DNA of 64,000 bases from Desulfobacca_B sp046538075 (GTDB lineage: Bacteria > Desulfobacterota > Desulfobaccia > Desulfobaccales > Desulfobaccaceae): positions 1 to 64,000 of the forward strand of contig JBKHJN010000007.1 of the NCBI GenBank assembly GCA_046538075.1, given 5' to 3'. This document shows, one piece after another, positions 27,958 through 36,610 of this stretch. Every line of letters starts with the position of its first letter. Position 1 is the stretch's first letter. The notes beneath the pieces were generated by a model. It did not search any database, was not told the origin of the DNA, and worked only from the letters and a program-made list of their open reading frames with translations. A program made the translations under genes and the position numbers.

Positions 27958-28107
27958 TCAATCTTCGGGCTGATTGGCTAGTTCGGGTAATTCAGCTTCT
28001 AATTCTTCGGAGATAGAATGCTCTTCGGGTAGGTTGGGCGAGCGGACCGCACGGTGGTAGAGTTCGGCTAATAATTTCTGATATTCCAGGTATTCATCGG
28101 TTTCCAT
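27958..28107 (-). CDS. Small acidic protein of 49 residues, unknown
   Basis: The frame METDEYLEYQKLLAELYHRA... runs from an ATG at 28107 to a TGA at 27958-27960. AGGAG lies 7 bases before the ATG. The product is strongly acidic (about 15 Glu and Asp), with an N-terminal amphipathic helix and a Glu/Leu/Pro-rich tail. I recognise no family. The good ribosome binding site and biased composition make it a plausible real gene. Confidence 0.55.
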   Translation of the reverse strand: METDEYLEYQKLLAELYHRAVRSPNLPEEHSISEELEAELPELANQPED

Positions 28108-28212
28108 CAGCACTCTCCTTAGCATATCTTGCTATTACTAGACCCACTTTTGCAGACGCTTCTAAAGCTGCCAGTGGCTCTAACGATGGTTAGTGCTTAA
28201 ATTGGTAAGTAG

Positions 28213-28428
28213 CTAAAAAGTGGACTCCTTTTTGATCATAAAGGCACCGTCATCCTGTTTCTGAGGATTACGATCCCAAGTTTTCCAGGAATATCCGCCT
28301 GGTCCTATCCGGATGCGTTCGATATTGCCGTCACTGCGTTTCTCCTCTGCTACAACCCCGGAGCAGGCTGCAGTGATAAACACCAGCAAGATCAGTCCCG
28401 GCCAGAATGGATTACACTTTTTAAACAT
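28213..28428 (-). CDS. Small predicted lipoprotein, unknown function
   Basis: A 71-residue protein. The N-terminus MFKKCNPFWPGLILLVFITAAC is a lipoprotein signal peptide with lipobox ITAAC, giving a mature chain of about 50 residues starting at Cys22. The rest is polar with IRIGPGGYSWKTWDRNPQKQDD. AAGGAG precedes the ATG. It lies about 90 bases downstream of leuC on the same strand. No family recognised. Confidence 0.65.
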   Translation of the reverse strand: MFKKCNPFWPGLILLVFITAACSGVVAEEKRSDGNIERIRIGPGGYSWKTWDRNPQKQDDGAFMIKKESTF

Positions 28429-28517
28429 TATTTTAACTCCTTGATTGAAAGGGGCAAGAAAAAATTTTGAGACCGGGGTAAAAAAGATATGTTCTCCTTA
28501 TAGCCACTGGTTCACCT

Positions 28518-29783
28518 TTACAGATCATCCGGCCCGACGATGCGCCCGGCCACCGCCGAAGCCGCGGTCACCGCCGGGTTGGCCAGATAGACCTGGGATT
28601 CGGGATGCCCCATACGGCCGACAAAATTGCGGTTGGTGGTGGCGATGGCAGTCTCCCCGGCTGCCAGGATGCCCATGTGTCCGCCCAGGCACGGCCCGCA
28701 GGTGGGGGGGCTGATAATCGCCCCGGCCTCTAAAAAGATATCAAACAGGCCTTCCTTGAGGGCCTGGAGGTAGATCCAGGGGGTGGCCGGGATGATGATC
28801 AGGCGGACTCCGGAAGCGGCCCGATGGCCGTTGAGCACTTGGGCCGCCAGCCGCAAATCCTCCAGGCGGCCGTTGGTGCAGGAGCCGATAACCGCCTGGT
28901 CGATGGGCACCTGGCCCACCTGCGACAGCGGCCGGGTATTTTCCGGCAGATGCGGAAAGGCCACCTGGGGTTCCAGGCTGCTGACCTCATACTCCCGGAC
29001 CCAGGCATAGTTGGCGCCCGGGTCGCTGGCATAAAAGACAGAAGGCCGCAAGGCCCGGTCGCTAACATATTGGCGGGTAACCTCATCCGGGGCGATGATG
29101 CCGTTTTTGGCCCCGGCTTCGATGGCCATGTTGCACATGGTCAGCCGGGCGCTCATCGGCAGGGTGTCGATGGTGTCGCCGGTAAACTCCATGGCCCGGT
29201 ACAAGGCGCCGTCTACCCCGATGTCGCCGATAGTGTGCAAAATCAGATCCTTGCCCCCGACCCAGCGGGGCAACTGGCCGGTATAGATAAACAGCATGGT
29301 CTCCGGGACTTTGAACCAACAGTCGCCGGTGATCATGGTGGCGGCCAGGTCGGTCGAGCCGATGCCGGTGGCAAAAGCCCCCAGGCCGCCATAGGTACAG
29401 GTATGGCTGTCAGCACCGATGACCAGGTCTCCAGGGACCACGATGCCTTTCTCCGGGAGCAGGGCGTGCTCGATGCCCATGTCGCCGCCTTCGTAAAAAT
29501 GGACCAGGTGCTGCTCCTGGGCAAACTGGCGCACAATCTGACATTGGGTGGCAGAGGCGATATCTTTATGAGGGGCAAAGTGATCCGAGACCAACACCAC
29601 CCGCTCCGGGTCAAAGACTTTCCGGGCCCCGGCCTGGCGAAAGGCCTTGATGCCGATGGGGGCGGTAATATCGTTGCCCAGGGCGATGTCCACCCGGGCC
29701 TGGATTAGTTGTCCGGGTGTAACATATTCCAGATCAGCGTGAGCCGCCAGGATCTTTTCGGTAATGGTCATGGGAGGGGTCAT
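28518..29783 (-). CDS. leuC: 3-isopropylmalate dehydratase large subunit
   Basis: A 421-residue aconitase-family enzyme that isomerises 2- to 3-isopropylmalate in leucine synthesis. The [4Fe-4S] cluster ligands are visible in GSCTNGRLED and PPTCGPCLGG. VIGADSHTCTYGGLGAFATGIGSTD is the typical substrate loop. The length is that of the short, archaeal-like LeuC type (about 420), not the 465-residue E. coli type. It is the last recognisable gene of the ilv-leu operon, 102 bases after leuA. Its small subunit leuD is not next to it. Confidence 0.93.
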   Translation of the reverse strand: MTPPMTITEKILAAHADLEYVTPGQLIQARVDIALGNDITAPIGIKAFRQAGARKVFDPERVVLVSDHFAPHKDIASATQCQIVRQFAQEQHLVHFYEGGDMGIEHALLPEKGIVVPGDLVIGADSHTCTYGGLGAFATGIGSTDLAATMITGDCWFKVPETMLFIYTGQLPRWVGGKDLILHTIGDIGVDGALYRAMEFTGDTIDTLPMSARLTMCNMAIEAGAKNGIIAPDEVTRQYVSDRALRPSVFYASDPGANYAWVREYEVSSLEPQVAFPHLPENTRPLSQVGQVPIDQAVIGSCTNGRLEDLRLAAQVLNGHRAASGVRLIIIPATPWIYLQALKEGLFDIFLEAGAIISPPTCGPCLGGHMGILAAGETAIATTNRNFVGRMGHPESQVYLANPAVTAASAVAGRIVGPDDL

Positions 29784-29885
29784 AGTTTGTTCTCAGCCAA
29801 TCCGAATTATTCAGGGGTAGAAGCCGGAATATTGGCTTTTGCCTCGTATCCGGCCTCTACCCTGAACTTAATTGAGCCGGCCGCT

Positions 29886-31427
29886 TTATTCAGATTCCGG
29901 CCGGGCAGCCATATTTTTCAAGTAAAACAAACGATTCAGGCCATTGATGAATGCCCGCGCACTGGCGGTGACCACATCCGGGTCCACCCCGTGGCCGGTA
30001 ACGGTGGTGCCGTCTTCTTCCAGCCGCACGGTAATTTCCCCCAACGCGTCGGTGCCGCCGGTGATCGAGTTTACCGAAAACTTGAGGAGCCGGCATTTGG
30101 ATTTAGTGATATGGGTGATGGCCTTGAAGGTGGCATCGATCGGCCCATCGCCGAAGGCCGAGTAACGCTGGATTTCGCCATCCACTTCCATTTTCACCGT
30201 GGCCGAGGGTTTGGCCATGGTGCCGGTGAGCACCACCAGTTCCTGGAGTTTGTAGTGATCCGGCACCGACTTGCGCAAAACCTCGATTTCCACCAGGCTT
30301 TCCAGATCTTCATCGAAGACGGTTTTCTTGCGATCGGCCAGATCCTTGAAACGGGCAAAGACCTGGGCCAACAGTTCGTCGGACAGATTATAGCCCATTT
30401 CCACCAGCTTTTCTTTCAGGGCATGGCGGCCCGAGAGTTTGCCCAGGGGCAGGGTGCTCTTTTTGATGCCGATAGAAGTAGGCGTCATGATCTCAAAGGT
30501 GCTGGCTTCCTTCAACACCGCGTCCTGGTGGATGCCCGACTCATGGGCAAAGGCATTGGCCCCGACAATCGCCTTGTTGGGCTGGACGATCATGCCGGTC
30601 AACTTGCTGACCAGCCGACTGGTGGGATAAATGTGCTGGGTGGCGATATCGGTATAGTAATCAAAGAGATCCTTACGCGTCGCCAGGGCCATGACCACTT
30701 CTTCCAGGGAGGTGTTGCCGGCCCGTTCGCCGATGCCATTGATGGTGCACTCCACCTGCCGGGCGCCGTTCATGATCGCCGCCAGCGAGTTGGCCACCGC
30801 CAACCCCAGGTCATTGTGGCAGTGGACGCTGAGCACGGCCCGGTCAATATTGGGGATGTTTTTCATCAAGTATTTGATTTTAGCTCCGAATTCGCCAGGA
30901 ATGGCATAGCCCACGGTATCCGGAAAATTGACTGTGGTGGCGCCGGCGTCGATCACCGCGCTGAAGACCTGGGCCACATAGGCCAGATCGCTGCGGGCCG
31001 CGTCCATGGCGGAAAATTCCACATTGGAGGTATAGCGCTTGGCATAGCGGACCGCGGCGACCGCCGCCTCCAACACCTCTTCCCGGCTCTTGCGCATCTG
31101 GTATTTGAGATGAATATCGGAGGTGGAGATAAAAGTATGAATCCGGGGATTTTCGGCGTCCTTGACCGCCTCCCAGGCCGCGTCCAGATCATCGACCATG
31201 GCCCGCGCCAAAGCCGCGATCTGCGGACCCTTGATTTCCCGGGACACCGTACGGACCGCCTCCAGATCACCGCGGGAGGCAATGGGGAACCCGGCTTCGA
31301 TGACATCTACCTGGAGCAAGGCCAGTTGCCCGGCGATCTGAAGTTTTTCGTCAATATTGAGGCTGGCGCCGGGGGATTGCTCCCCGTCGCGCAGGGTTGT
31401 ATCGAATATGATAATTTTATCAGCCAT
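29886..31427 (-). CDS. leuA: 2-isopropylmalate synthase
   Basis: A 513-residue enzyme that condenses acetyl-CoA with 2-oxoisovalerate, the first committed step to leucine. The TIM-barrel catalytic domain starts DTTLRDGEQSPGASL and has the metal-site HCHNDLGLAVANSLAA; the C-terminal third is the LeuA allosteric domain that mediates leucine inhibition. I place the start at ATG 31427 (MADKIII) because AAGGAG lies 7 bases upstream. An in-frame start at 31448 lacks this. Citramalate synthase is a related alternative, but length and motifs favour LeuA. Confidence 0.94.
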   Translation of the reverse strand: MADKIIIFDTTLRDGEQSPGASLNIDEKLQIAGQLALLQVDVIEAGFPIASRGDLEAVRTVSREIKGPQIAALARAMVDDLDAAWEAVKDAENPRIHTFISTSDIHLKYQMRKSREEVLEAAVAAVRYAKRYTSNVEFSAMDAARSDLAYVAQVFSAVIDAGATTVNFPDTVGYAIPGEFGAKIKYLMKNIPNIDRAVLSVHCHNDLGLAVANSLAAIMNGARQVECTINGIGERAGNTSLEEVVMALATRKDLFDYYTDIATQHIYPTSRLVSKLTGMIVQPNKAIVGANAFAHESGIHQDAVLKEASTFEIMTPTSIGIKKSTLPLGKLSGRHALKEKLVEMGYNLSDELLAQVFARFKDLADRKKTVFDEDLESLVEIEVLRKSVPDHYKLQELVVLTGTMAKPSATVKMEVDGEIQRYSAFGDGPIDATFKAITHITKSKCRLLKFSVNSITGGTDALGEITVRLEEDGTTVTGHGVDPDVVTASARAFINGLNRLFYLKNMAARPESE

Positions 31428-31556
31428 GTATATGCTCCTTAAACCCAATCCTTGGTAGACGGTAAGTTTCCCATGCTTGGGTCGGGGGAGGGAGAGTTAA
31501 TTCCAGGCCTCGGATAAATATGTCTGCATATCCTAACTCTGACTGTGCTGAGCCTC

Positions 31557-32345
31557 CTAAGTTTCCGAGGTCTTGACTTCCAGGGCCTCTGCTTCGTCTG
31601 GTTTTTGAGTGCTCCGCCTCTCCAGGAGGAGCAGGGTGCAGATCGGCCCCGAGATCACATAGCCGGTCATCAGCAAGAAGCCCATTAAGACCGGCTCGGT
31701 AGCAACCACGATAAAAATAAGAATCGTTGCCACCAACATATTAAAGGATTTGCGTTTAAACAGTTCAAATTTTTTAAAACTATAATATTTAATATTGCTA
31801 ACCATCAGAAAGGAAAGAACATAAATCATTATCAGGATGGGAATATGCCGACTGGGGGCCCATTCCCCGATATGGTAATAGAAGAGGATAGTAGTGGCCA
31901 CCAGGGTCGCCGCCGCTGGGATCGGCAGTCCGTTAAAATAGCGGGGATCAATGCTGCCGATCTGAACATTGAAACGGGCCAAGCGCAAGGCTCCACACAC
32001 GACAAACAGAAAAGCCGCTACCCAGCCGAAACGCCCATAGGGTTGCAAGGCCCAGAGATAGACCAGCAGACCGGGGGCCACTCCAAAGGCGACCAAGTCG
32101 GCAAGCGAATCGTATTGCACGCCAAAATTAGAGGAGCTGTGGGTTATGCGGGCCACCCGGCCGTCTAGGCCGTCCAGGATCAGCGATACCAAGATGGCCA
32201 GCGCCGCGGCTTCAAAGCGGCCATTGATGGCGGCAATGATTGAATAGAAGCCGCTAAACAGGCTGGTCGTAGTGAGCAGGTTGGGGAGTATGTAGATTCC
32301 CCGAAATTTTTTGTTGTCCTTAGTTTTTTTACGCCGCTTTTTCAT
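31557..32345 (-). CDS. pssA: CDP-diacylglycerol-serine O-phosphatidyltransferase
   Basis: A 262-residue membrane enzyme making phosphatidylserine. The CDP-alcohol phosphotransferase motif is intact: DGLDGRVAR, eight residues, G, then DSLAD. Around seven hydrophobic helices follow. A basic N-terminus (MKKRRKKTKDNKK) precedes the first helix. It overlaps psd by four bases (ATGA), so the two consecutive enzymes of phosphatidylethanolamine synthesis are coupled. Confidence 0.95.
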   Translation of the reverse strand: MKKRRKKTKDNKKFRGIYILPNLLTTTSLFSGFYSIIAAINGRFEAAALAILVSLILDGLDGRVARITHSSSNFGVQYDSLADLVAFGVAPGLLVYLWALQPYGRFGWVAAFLFVVCGALRLARFNVQIGSIDPRYFNGLPIPAAATLVATTILFYYHIGEWAPSRHIPILIMIYVLSFLMVSNIKYYSFKKFELFKRKSFNMLVATILIFIVVATEPVLMGFLLMTGYVISGPICTLLLLERRSTQKPDEAEALEVKTSET

Positions 32346-32992
32346 GACAGCCTCCCCAAAATACTGCTCCCCGCTTTGACCCGATCGCCGATCTTAACGT
32401 TGATTGTCCAATCTTCAGGTAAATAGAGATCCACCCGGGACCCGAAGCAAATCAGCCCCACCCGCTCGCCTTTCTGCAATTGCTCCTGCTCTTTTACATA
32501 AGTGATGATGCGGCGGGCCAGCATGCCGGCGATCTGGACCATGACCACGTCTTGCCCTGTATCGGTCTTAAGCCAGAGGCTCTGTTGCTCGTTGACCTGG
32601 GAAGACTCCGGCCGGTTGGCCGCGACAAACTGTCCGGGGCGATAGGCCAGGCCCGCCAGCCGGCCGGCGACCGGAGCCCGATTGACATGAACGTCGAACA
32701 GATTCATGAAAATACTGAGCCTTTGCGTCGGTTGGTGCAGAAATTGTTCTTCCTGGGCTTTACCCAGAAAAATTATCCGCCCGTCTGCCGGGGAAACAAT
32801 GCCTGCGACGTCGTTGGTAATGGGGCGTTCCGGGTCTCGGAAAAAGTAGGTAAAAAAGCCCATCATCCCCACCCCCAGCAAACTTAACAGCCGGCTCCCG
32901 CTCCAGAGGCCCAACAACAGAACCACGGCCCCGCTGCCAATAAACAGTAAGCCCGGATGAGCAATCGGGCCAGAACGTGTTTTCATGGTCAA
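32342..32992 (-). CDS. psd: Phosphatidylserine decarboxylase, short form
   Basis: A 216-residue pyruvoyl enzyme that converts phosphatidylserine to phosphatidylethanolamine. Two N-terminal membrane helices are followed by the catalytic domain with SPADGRI, the FMNLFDVHVNRAP segment (catalytic His) and the self-cleavage site CFGSRVD, where Ser becomes the pyruvoyl group. The size fits the PSD-A/archaeal-like short type. It lies one base after ilvC and overlaps pssA. Confidence 0.95.
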   Translation of the reverse strand: MTMKTRSGPIAHPGLLFIGSGAVVLLLGLWSGSRLLSLLGVGMMGFFTYFFRDPERPITNDVAGIVSPADGRIIFLGKAQEEQFLHQPTQRLSIFMNLFDVHVNRAPVAGRLAGLAYRPGQFVAANRPESSQVNEQQSLWLKTDTGQDVVMVQIAGMLARRIITYVKEQEQLQKGERVGLICFGSRVDLYLPEDWTINVKIGDRVKAGSSILGRLS

Positions 32993-32993
32993 T

Positions 32994-33986
32994 TCAAGAT
33001 TTCTTCAGCCAGCCCATCATAGCTCGCAGTTTCTTGCCGACCTCCTCGATGGGATGTTCGGCTTCCTGTTTCCTTAAGGCATTGAACTGCGGCCGCCGCG
33101 CCTGGTTTTCTAAAATCCATTCCCGGGCAAAGGAGCCATTCTGCACCTCTGATAGGATGCGGCGCATTTCCTGCCGGGTCTGTTCGGTAATGATGCGCTT
33201 ACCGCGGGTATAATCACCAAATTCCGCGGTGTCGGAGACCGAGTAGCGCATATAACTGATGCCGCCCTGGTAAAACAGGTCAACGATCAGCTTCAATTCA
33301 TGCAAGCACTCAAAATAGGCAATCTCCGGTTGATAACCGGCCGCCACCAGGGTATCAAAACCGGCCTTGACCAACTCCGACACCCCCCCACAAAGGACGG
33401 CCTGTTCCCCGAACAGATCGGTTTCGGTCTCCTCCTTGAAGGTAGTTTCAATTACCCCGGCCCGGGTGGCGCCGATGCCTTTGGCATAGGCCAGGGCGGT
33501 CCGCAGGGCCTGGCCGGATGCATCCTGATGAATGGCGACCAGGGAGGGCACCCCAGCCCCCTTTTCGTATTCGCTCCGCACCAGGTGCCCCGGGCCTTTG
33601 GGGGCGATCATTACCACATCGACCTGGGGATCAGGCAAGATCTGGCCGAAATGGATGTTGAAGCCGTGCGAAAACAATAGAGTTTTCCCCGGACCCATCT
33701 GCGGCCGCAGGTCTTGTTCATAAAGCTGGGCCTGAACATGGTCCTGGGTCAGAATCTGGACTACCTGGGCCTGCTGGGCGGCTGCGGCGGCGGCCACCGG
33801 TGCAAAGCCGTATTGCACCGCCAGGTCATAATTCGGGGTCCCAGGCATTTCGGAGACCAGCACCTCCAAACCGCTGTCCCGCAGGTTGAGGGCCTGGGCA
33901 TGCCCCTGGGAGCCGAAGCCGATGATAGCTATTTTCTTGCCTTGGAGAACCTTCAGATCCGCATCTTGGTCATAATAGATCTTCAT
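32994..33986 (-). CDS. ilvC: Ketol-acid reductoisomerase, class I
   Basis: A 330-residue NADPH-dependent enzyme of valine, leucine and isoleucine synthesis. The Rossmann motif GFGSQGHAQALNLRDSG and the magnesium-site region (LFGEQAVLCGGVSELV, then YFECLHELKLIVDL) are present. The start at ATG 33986 (MKIYYDQDADL) is where the family begins and has GGAAAGGA upstream; the longer open frame to 34133 adds 49 unrelated residues. The length matches class I enzymes. Confidence 0.96.
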   Translation of the reverse strand: MKIYYDQDADLKVLQGKKIAIIGFGSQGHAQALNLRDSGLEVLVSEMPGTPNYDLAVQYGFAPVAAAAAAQQAQVVQILTQDHVQAQLYEQDLRPQMGPGKTLLFSHGFNIHFGQILPDPQVDVVMIAPKGPGHLVRSEYEKGAGVPSLVAIHQDASGQALRTALAYAKGIGATRAGVIETTFKEETETDLFGEQAVLCGGVSELVKAGFDTLVAAGYQPEIAYFECLHELKLIVDLFYQGGISYMRYSVSDTAEFGDYTRGKRIITEQTRQEMRRILSEVQNGSFAREWILENQARRPQFNALRKQEAEHPIEEVGKKLRAMMGWLKKS

Positions 33987-34071
33987 TATCAATCCTTTCC
34001 AGTCCAGAATTACTGCGCCGTCGAACGCCTCTGGGACCACCAGAGCCCAATACTGACGGGGTAGCGGTTGC

Positions 34072-34554
34072 TCAGCGTTTTTTGCTGCGCTGGATCGCCA
34101 GAGTTCCGGTCCGGACCACCTCTTGGATGCCAATGGTCTTTAAAAGATCCAGTACTGCTCCGATCTTTTCATTATTGCCGGTAATTTCCAGAGTGAAGGA
34201 GTTGGGACTGACATCCACCACCCGGCATCTAAAGATGTCGGCAATCCGCAATACTTCCGCCCGGGACCGGTCCTCGGCTTTGACTTTAACCAGGGCCATT
34301 TCCCGTTCCACATGCTCGGCTCTGGTCAGGTCCACCACCCGAATAACGTTGATCAATTTCCGGAGCTGTTTGATAATCTGCTCGATGATCTGTTCATTGC
34401 CGCTAGTCACCAAGGTAATCCGCGAGACGTCTGGTTCAATGGTTTCAGCCACACACAGACTTTCGATATTGAAGCCCCGGCCGCTGAACAGGCCGGTGAC
34501 CCGCGAGAGCACTCCAGGTTCGTTATCCACCCACACCGAGATCGTATGCCGCAT
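34072..34554 (-). CDS. ilvH: Acetolactate synthase small (regulatory) subunit
   Basis: A 160-residue regulatory subunit. The N-terminal ACT domain starts HTISVWVDNEPGVLSRVTGLF and continues with the GFNIESLCV loop; the C-terminal domain is the usual ALS_ss_C. It binds the catalytic subunit and confers valine feedback inhibition. A ribosome binding site AGAGGAG is found before the ATG. It is 12 bases after ilvB. Confidence 0.95.
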   Translation of the reverse strand: MRHTISVWVDNEPGVLSRVTGLFSGRGFNIESLCVAETIEPDVSRITLVTSGNEQIIEQIIKQLRKLINVIRVVDLTRAEHVEREMALVKVKAEDRSRAEVLRIADIFRCRVVDVSPNSFTLEITGNNEKIGAVLDLLKTIGIQEVVRTGTLAIQRSKKR

Positions 34555-34566
34555 GATTCGCTCCTC

Positions 34567-36258
34567 TTAAACCAGTATCATTTTGTGCGTTGGTGCCCCG
34601 GCAGGGACCATGGGAGTGACACACTCTTCGGGGGCTACCCGGAAATCAATCAGCACCGGCTTACGGGTATTGATCGCCTCCAGGATCACCGGCTCCACTT
34701 CCTCCGGTCTTTCCGCCCGCAAACCCAGGCCGCCATAAGCCTCGGCCAATTTGACAAAATCAGGAGCAATCTGCAAGGATGTCTGACTGTAAACTCCCTT
34801 ATAGAAAAGCTGTTGCCATTGGCGGACCATGCCTAAATATTGATTATTGAGGATAGCCACTTTCACCGGCAGGTCATATTCCACGGCGGTGGCCATTTCC
34901 TGGATGTTCATCTGGATGCTGCCATCTCCGGCAATGTCGATGACCAGATCATTGGGGCAGGCCACCTGGGCCCCTAGCGCGGCGGGAAAACCGTAACCCA
35001 TGCAACCCAGGCCACCAGAGCTCATCCACCGGTTGGGGTGCTTCATGGGATAAAACTGGGCGGCCCACATCTGATTCTGTCCCACTTCAGTGGTGATAAT
35101 CGCCTCGCCTCTGGTCAATTCATAGAGCTTTTGCACCACAAACTGAGGCTTGAGTTCGCCGCTGTTGCGGTCATAACTCAGGGGGTGGTCCCGTTTCCAG
35201 GCCGCGACCTGATCTAACCAGAGCTGATGCGCCTCGGTCCAGTCTCGGGGTTCCAATTCGGCGATCATTTGGTTAAGCTGGGTCAATGCATCTTTGCAGT
35301 CGCCGACGATGGGAATGTCCACTACCACGTTTTTACTGATGGAAGTAGGGTCAATATCAATATGAATGATCTTCGCTTCCGGGGCAAATTCTTCAATTTT
35401 ACCCGTAACCCGGTCATCAAATCGGGCCCCGATGGCAATCAGCACATCACAGTGGTGAATGGCCATATTGGCATAATAAGTGCCATGCATGCCCAGCATC
35501 CCCAGCCACAGGTCATGCGGGGCAGGAAATCCGCCCAATCCCATCAAGGTGTTGGTCACCGGGATGCGCAAGGTTTCTGCCAATCGGGTCAATTCCTCCG
35601 CGGCCCCGGAAGAAATCACCCCACCCCCCGCATAGATTACCGGCCGCTGGGCCTTGAGGATAAGATCTAAAGCCCGCTTGACCTGCCGCGGATTAGCATG
35701 GTAAGTCGGATTATAACTCTTGATCTTGACAGCCTCGGGAAACTTGGGGGTAGCCCGGCCGGCCAAGACATCCTTGGGCAGGTCGACCAGCACCGGCCCG
35801 GGGCGGCCAGAACGGGCGATATGAAAAGCTTCGTGTACCACCCGGGCCATGTCGTTTACCGATTTGATTAGATAGTTATGCTTGGTACAGGGACGGGTAA
35901 TACCTACAATATCTACTTCCTGGAAGGCGTCATTGCCGATCAGGGCAGTCGGCACCTGGCCGGTGAAGATTACCACCGGAATCGAGTCCATATAAGCAGA
36001 GGCGATGCCGGATACAGTGTTGGTGGCGCCCGGACCAGAGGTCACTAAACAGACCCCGACCTTGGCCGCGGCCCGCGCATAACCATCGGCAGCATGGATG
36101 GCCCCTTGTTCATGGCGGACCAGATAATGCTTGATGGTGGGACAGCGACTCAATTCGTCATAGAGGTCGATTACTGCTCCTCCCGGGAAGCCAAAGACAT
36201 GCTTAACTCCCTCTCGTTCTAAAGCTTTGAGGAGAATCTGAGCGCCTGTCATAGTCAT
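34567..36258 (-). CDS. ilvB: Acetolactate synthase large subunit
   Basis: A 563-residue thiamine-diphosphate enzyme that forms acetolactate or acetohydroxybutyrate. The catalytic Glu lies in VRHEQGAIHAADGYARA, the FAD-binding middle domain follows, and the ThDP/magnesium motif is GDGSIQMNIQEMATAVEYDLPVKVAILNN in two parts (GDGS start and NN end). The start codon overlaps the DUF465 stop by four bases. Full length for the family. Confidence 0.96.
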   Translation of the reverse strand: MTMTGAQILLKALEREGVKHVFGFPGGAVIDLYDELSRCPTIKHYLVRHEQGAIHAADGYARAAAKVGVCLVTSGPGATNTVSGIASAYMDSIPVVIFTGQVPTALIGNDAFQEVDIVGITRPCTKHNYLIKSVNDMARVVHEAFHIARSGRPGPVLVDLPKDVLAGRATPKFPEAVKIKSYNPTYHANPRQVKRALDLILKAQRPVIYAGGGVISSGAAEELTRLAETLRIPVTNTLMGLGGFPAPHDLWLGMLGMHGTYYANMAIHHCDVLIAIGARFDDRVTGKIEEFAPEAKIIHIDIDPTSISKNVVVDIPIVGDCKDALTQLNQMIAELEPRDWTEAHQLWLDQVAAWKRDHPLSYDRNSGELKPQFVVQKLYELTRGEAIITTEVGQNQMWAAQFYPMKHPNRWMSSGGLGCMGYGFPAALGAQVACPNDLVIDIAGDGSIQMNIQEMATAVEYDLPVKVAILNNQYLGMVRQWQQLFYKGVYSQTSLQIAPDFVKLAEAYGGLGLRAERPEEVEPVILEAINTRKPVLIDFRVAPEECVTPMVPAGAPTHKMILV

Positions 36259-36491
36259 GATGTTCTTTCCTTTGCTCTATATTTTGCCAGGAGTTGCTCG
36301 ATGCGGTCCCGGCCAGCCAATTTGAGTTTTTGAATCCTTTTACGGTTGATGCTTTCCTCGGGGGTCAGATAAAACCGTCGGTTAAGGTCTTCTAATTGCC
36401 GTTCAAATTCCCGGTGTTCCCAGACCAGATGTTTTAATTCGGGATCTTGATCAATCCATCGAGCAATTAGCTCTTCATCCCTTTTTTCCAT
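36255..36491 (-). CDS. DUF465 (YdcH-like) small protein
   Basis: A 78-residue, highly charged helical protein with the DUF465 pattern: HLVWEHREFERQLEDL, then a C-terminal QKLKLAGRDRIEQLL (usual LKKxKLxxKDxI). Function is unknown. It is the first gene of the ilv-leu transcription unit and overlaps ilvB by four bases, so it may act as a translational leader cistron. GAGGGAG precedes its ATG. Confidence 0.85.
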   Translation of the reverse strand: MEKRDEELIARWIDQDPELKHLVWEHREFERQLEDLNRRFYLTPEESINRKRIQKLKLAGRDRIEQLLAKYRAKERTS

Positions 36492-36537
36492 AAATCTCCC
36501 TCTGCACGCATCTATCCTAAATCTATCAGATTATGAA

Positions 36538-36566
36538 ATGCTATTTTATTTTCCCAAGTTTGTCAA
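36538..36566 (-). promoter_or_regulatory. Promoter of the DUF465-ilv-psd-pss-leu operon
   Basis: On the minus strand a perfect TTGACA (36566 down to 36561), a 17-base spacer and TAGCAT (36543 to 36538). The predicted transcript starts about 40 bases before the DUF465 ATG. No attenuator peptide or T-box was seen in this short leader. Confidence 0.65.
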
Positions 36567-36610
36567 CCGGTGGGTTTAGGTCCCTAAAATTTTCAGGCCC
36601 CAGCGGTTGA

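Noticed and set aside
29709..31442. 577-codon plus-strand frame opposite leuA and the leuC end
   Set aside because: It is antisense to two clear enzymes, is rich in His, Gly and Arg typical of shadow frames in GC-rich genes, and has no known domain.
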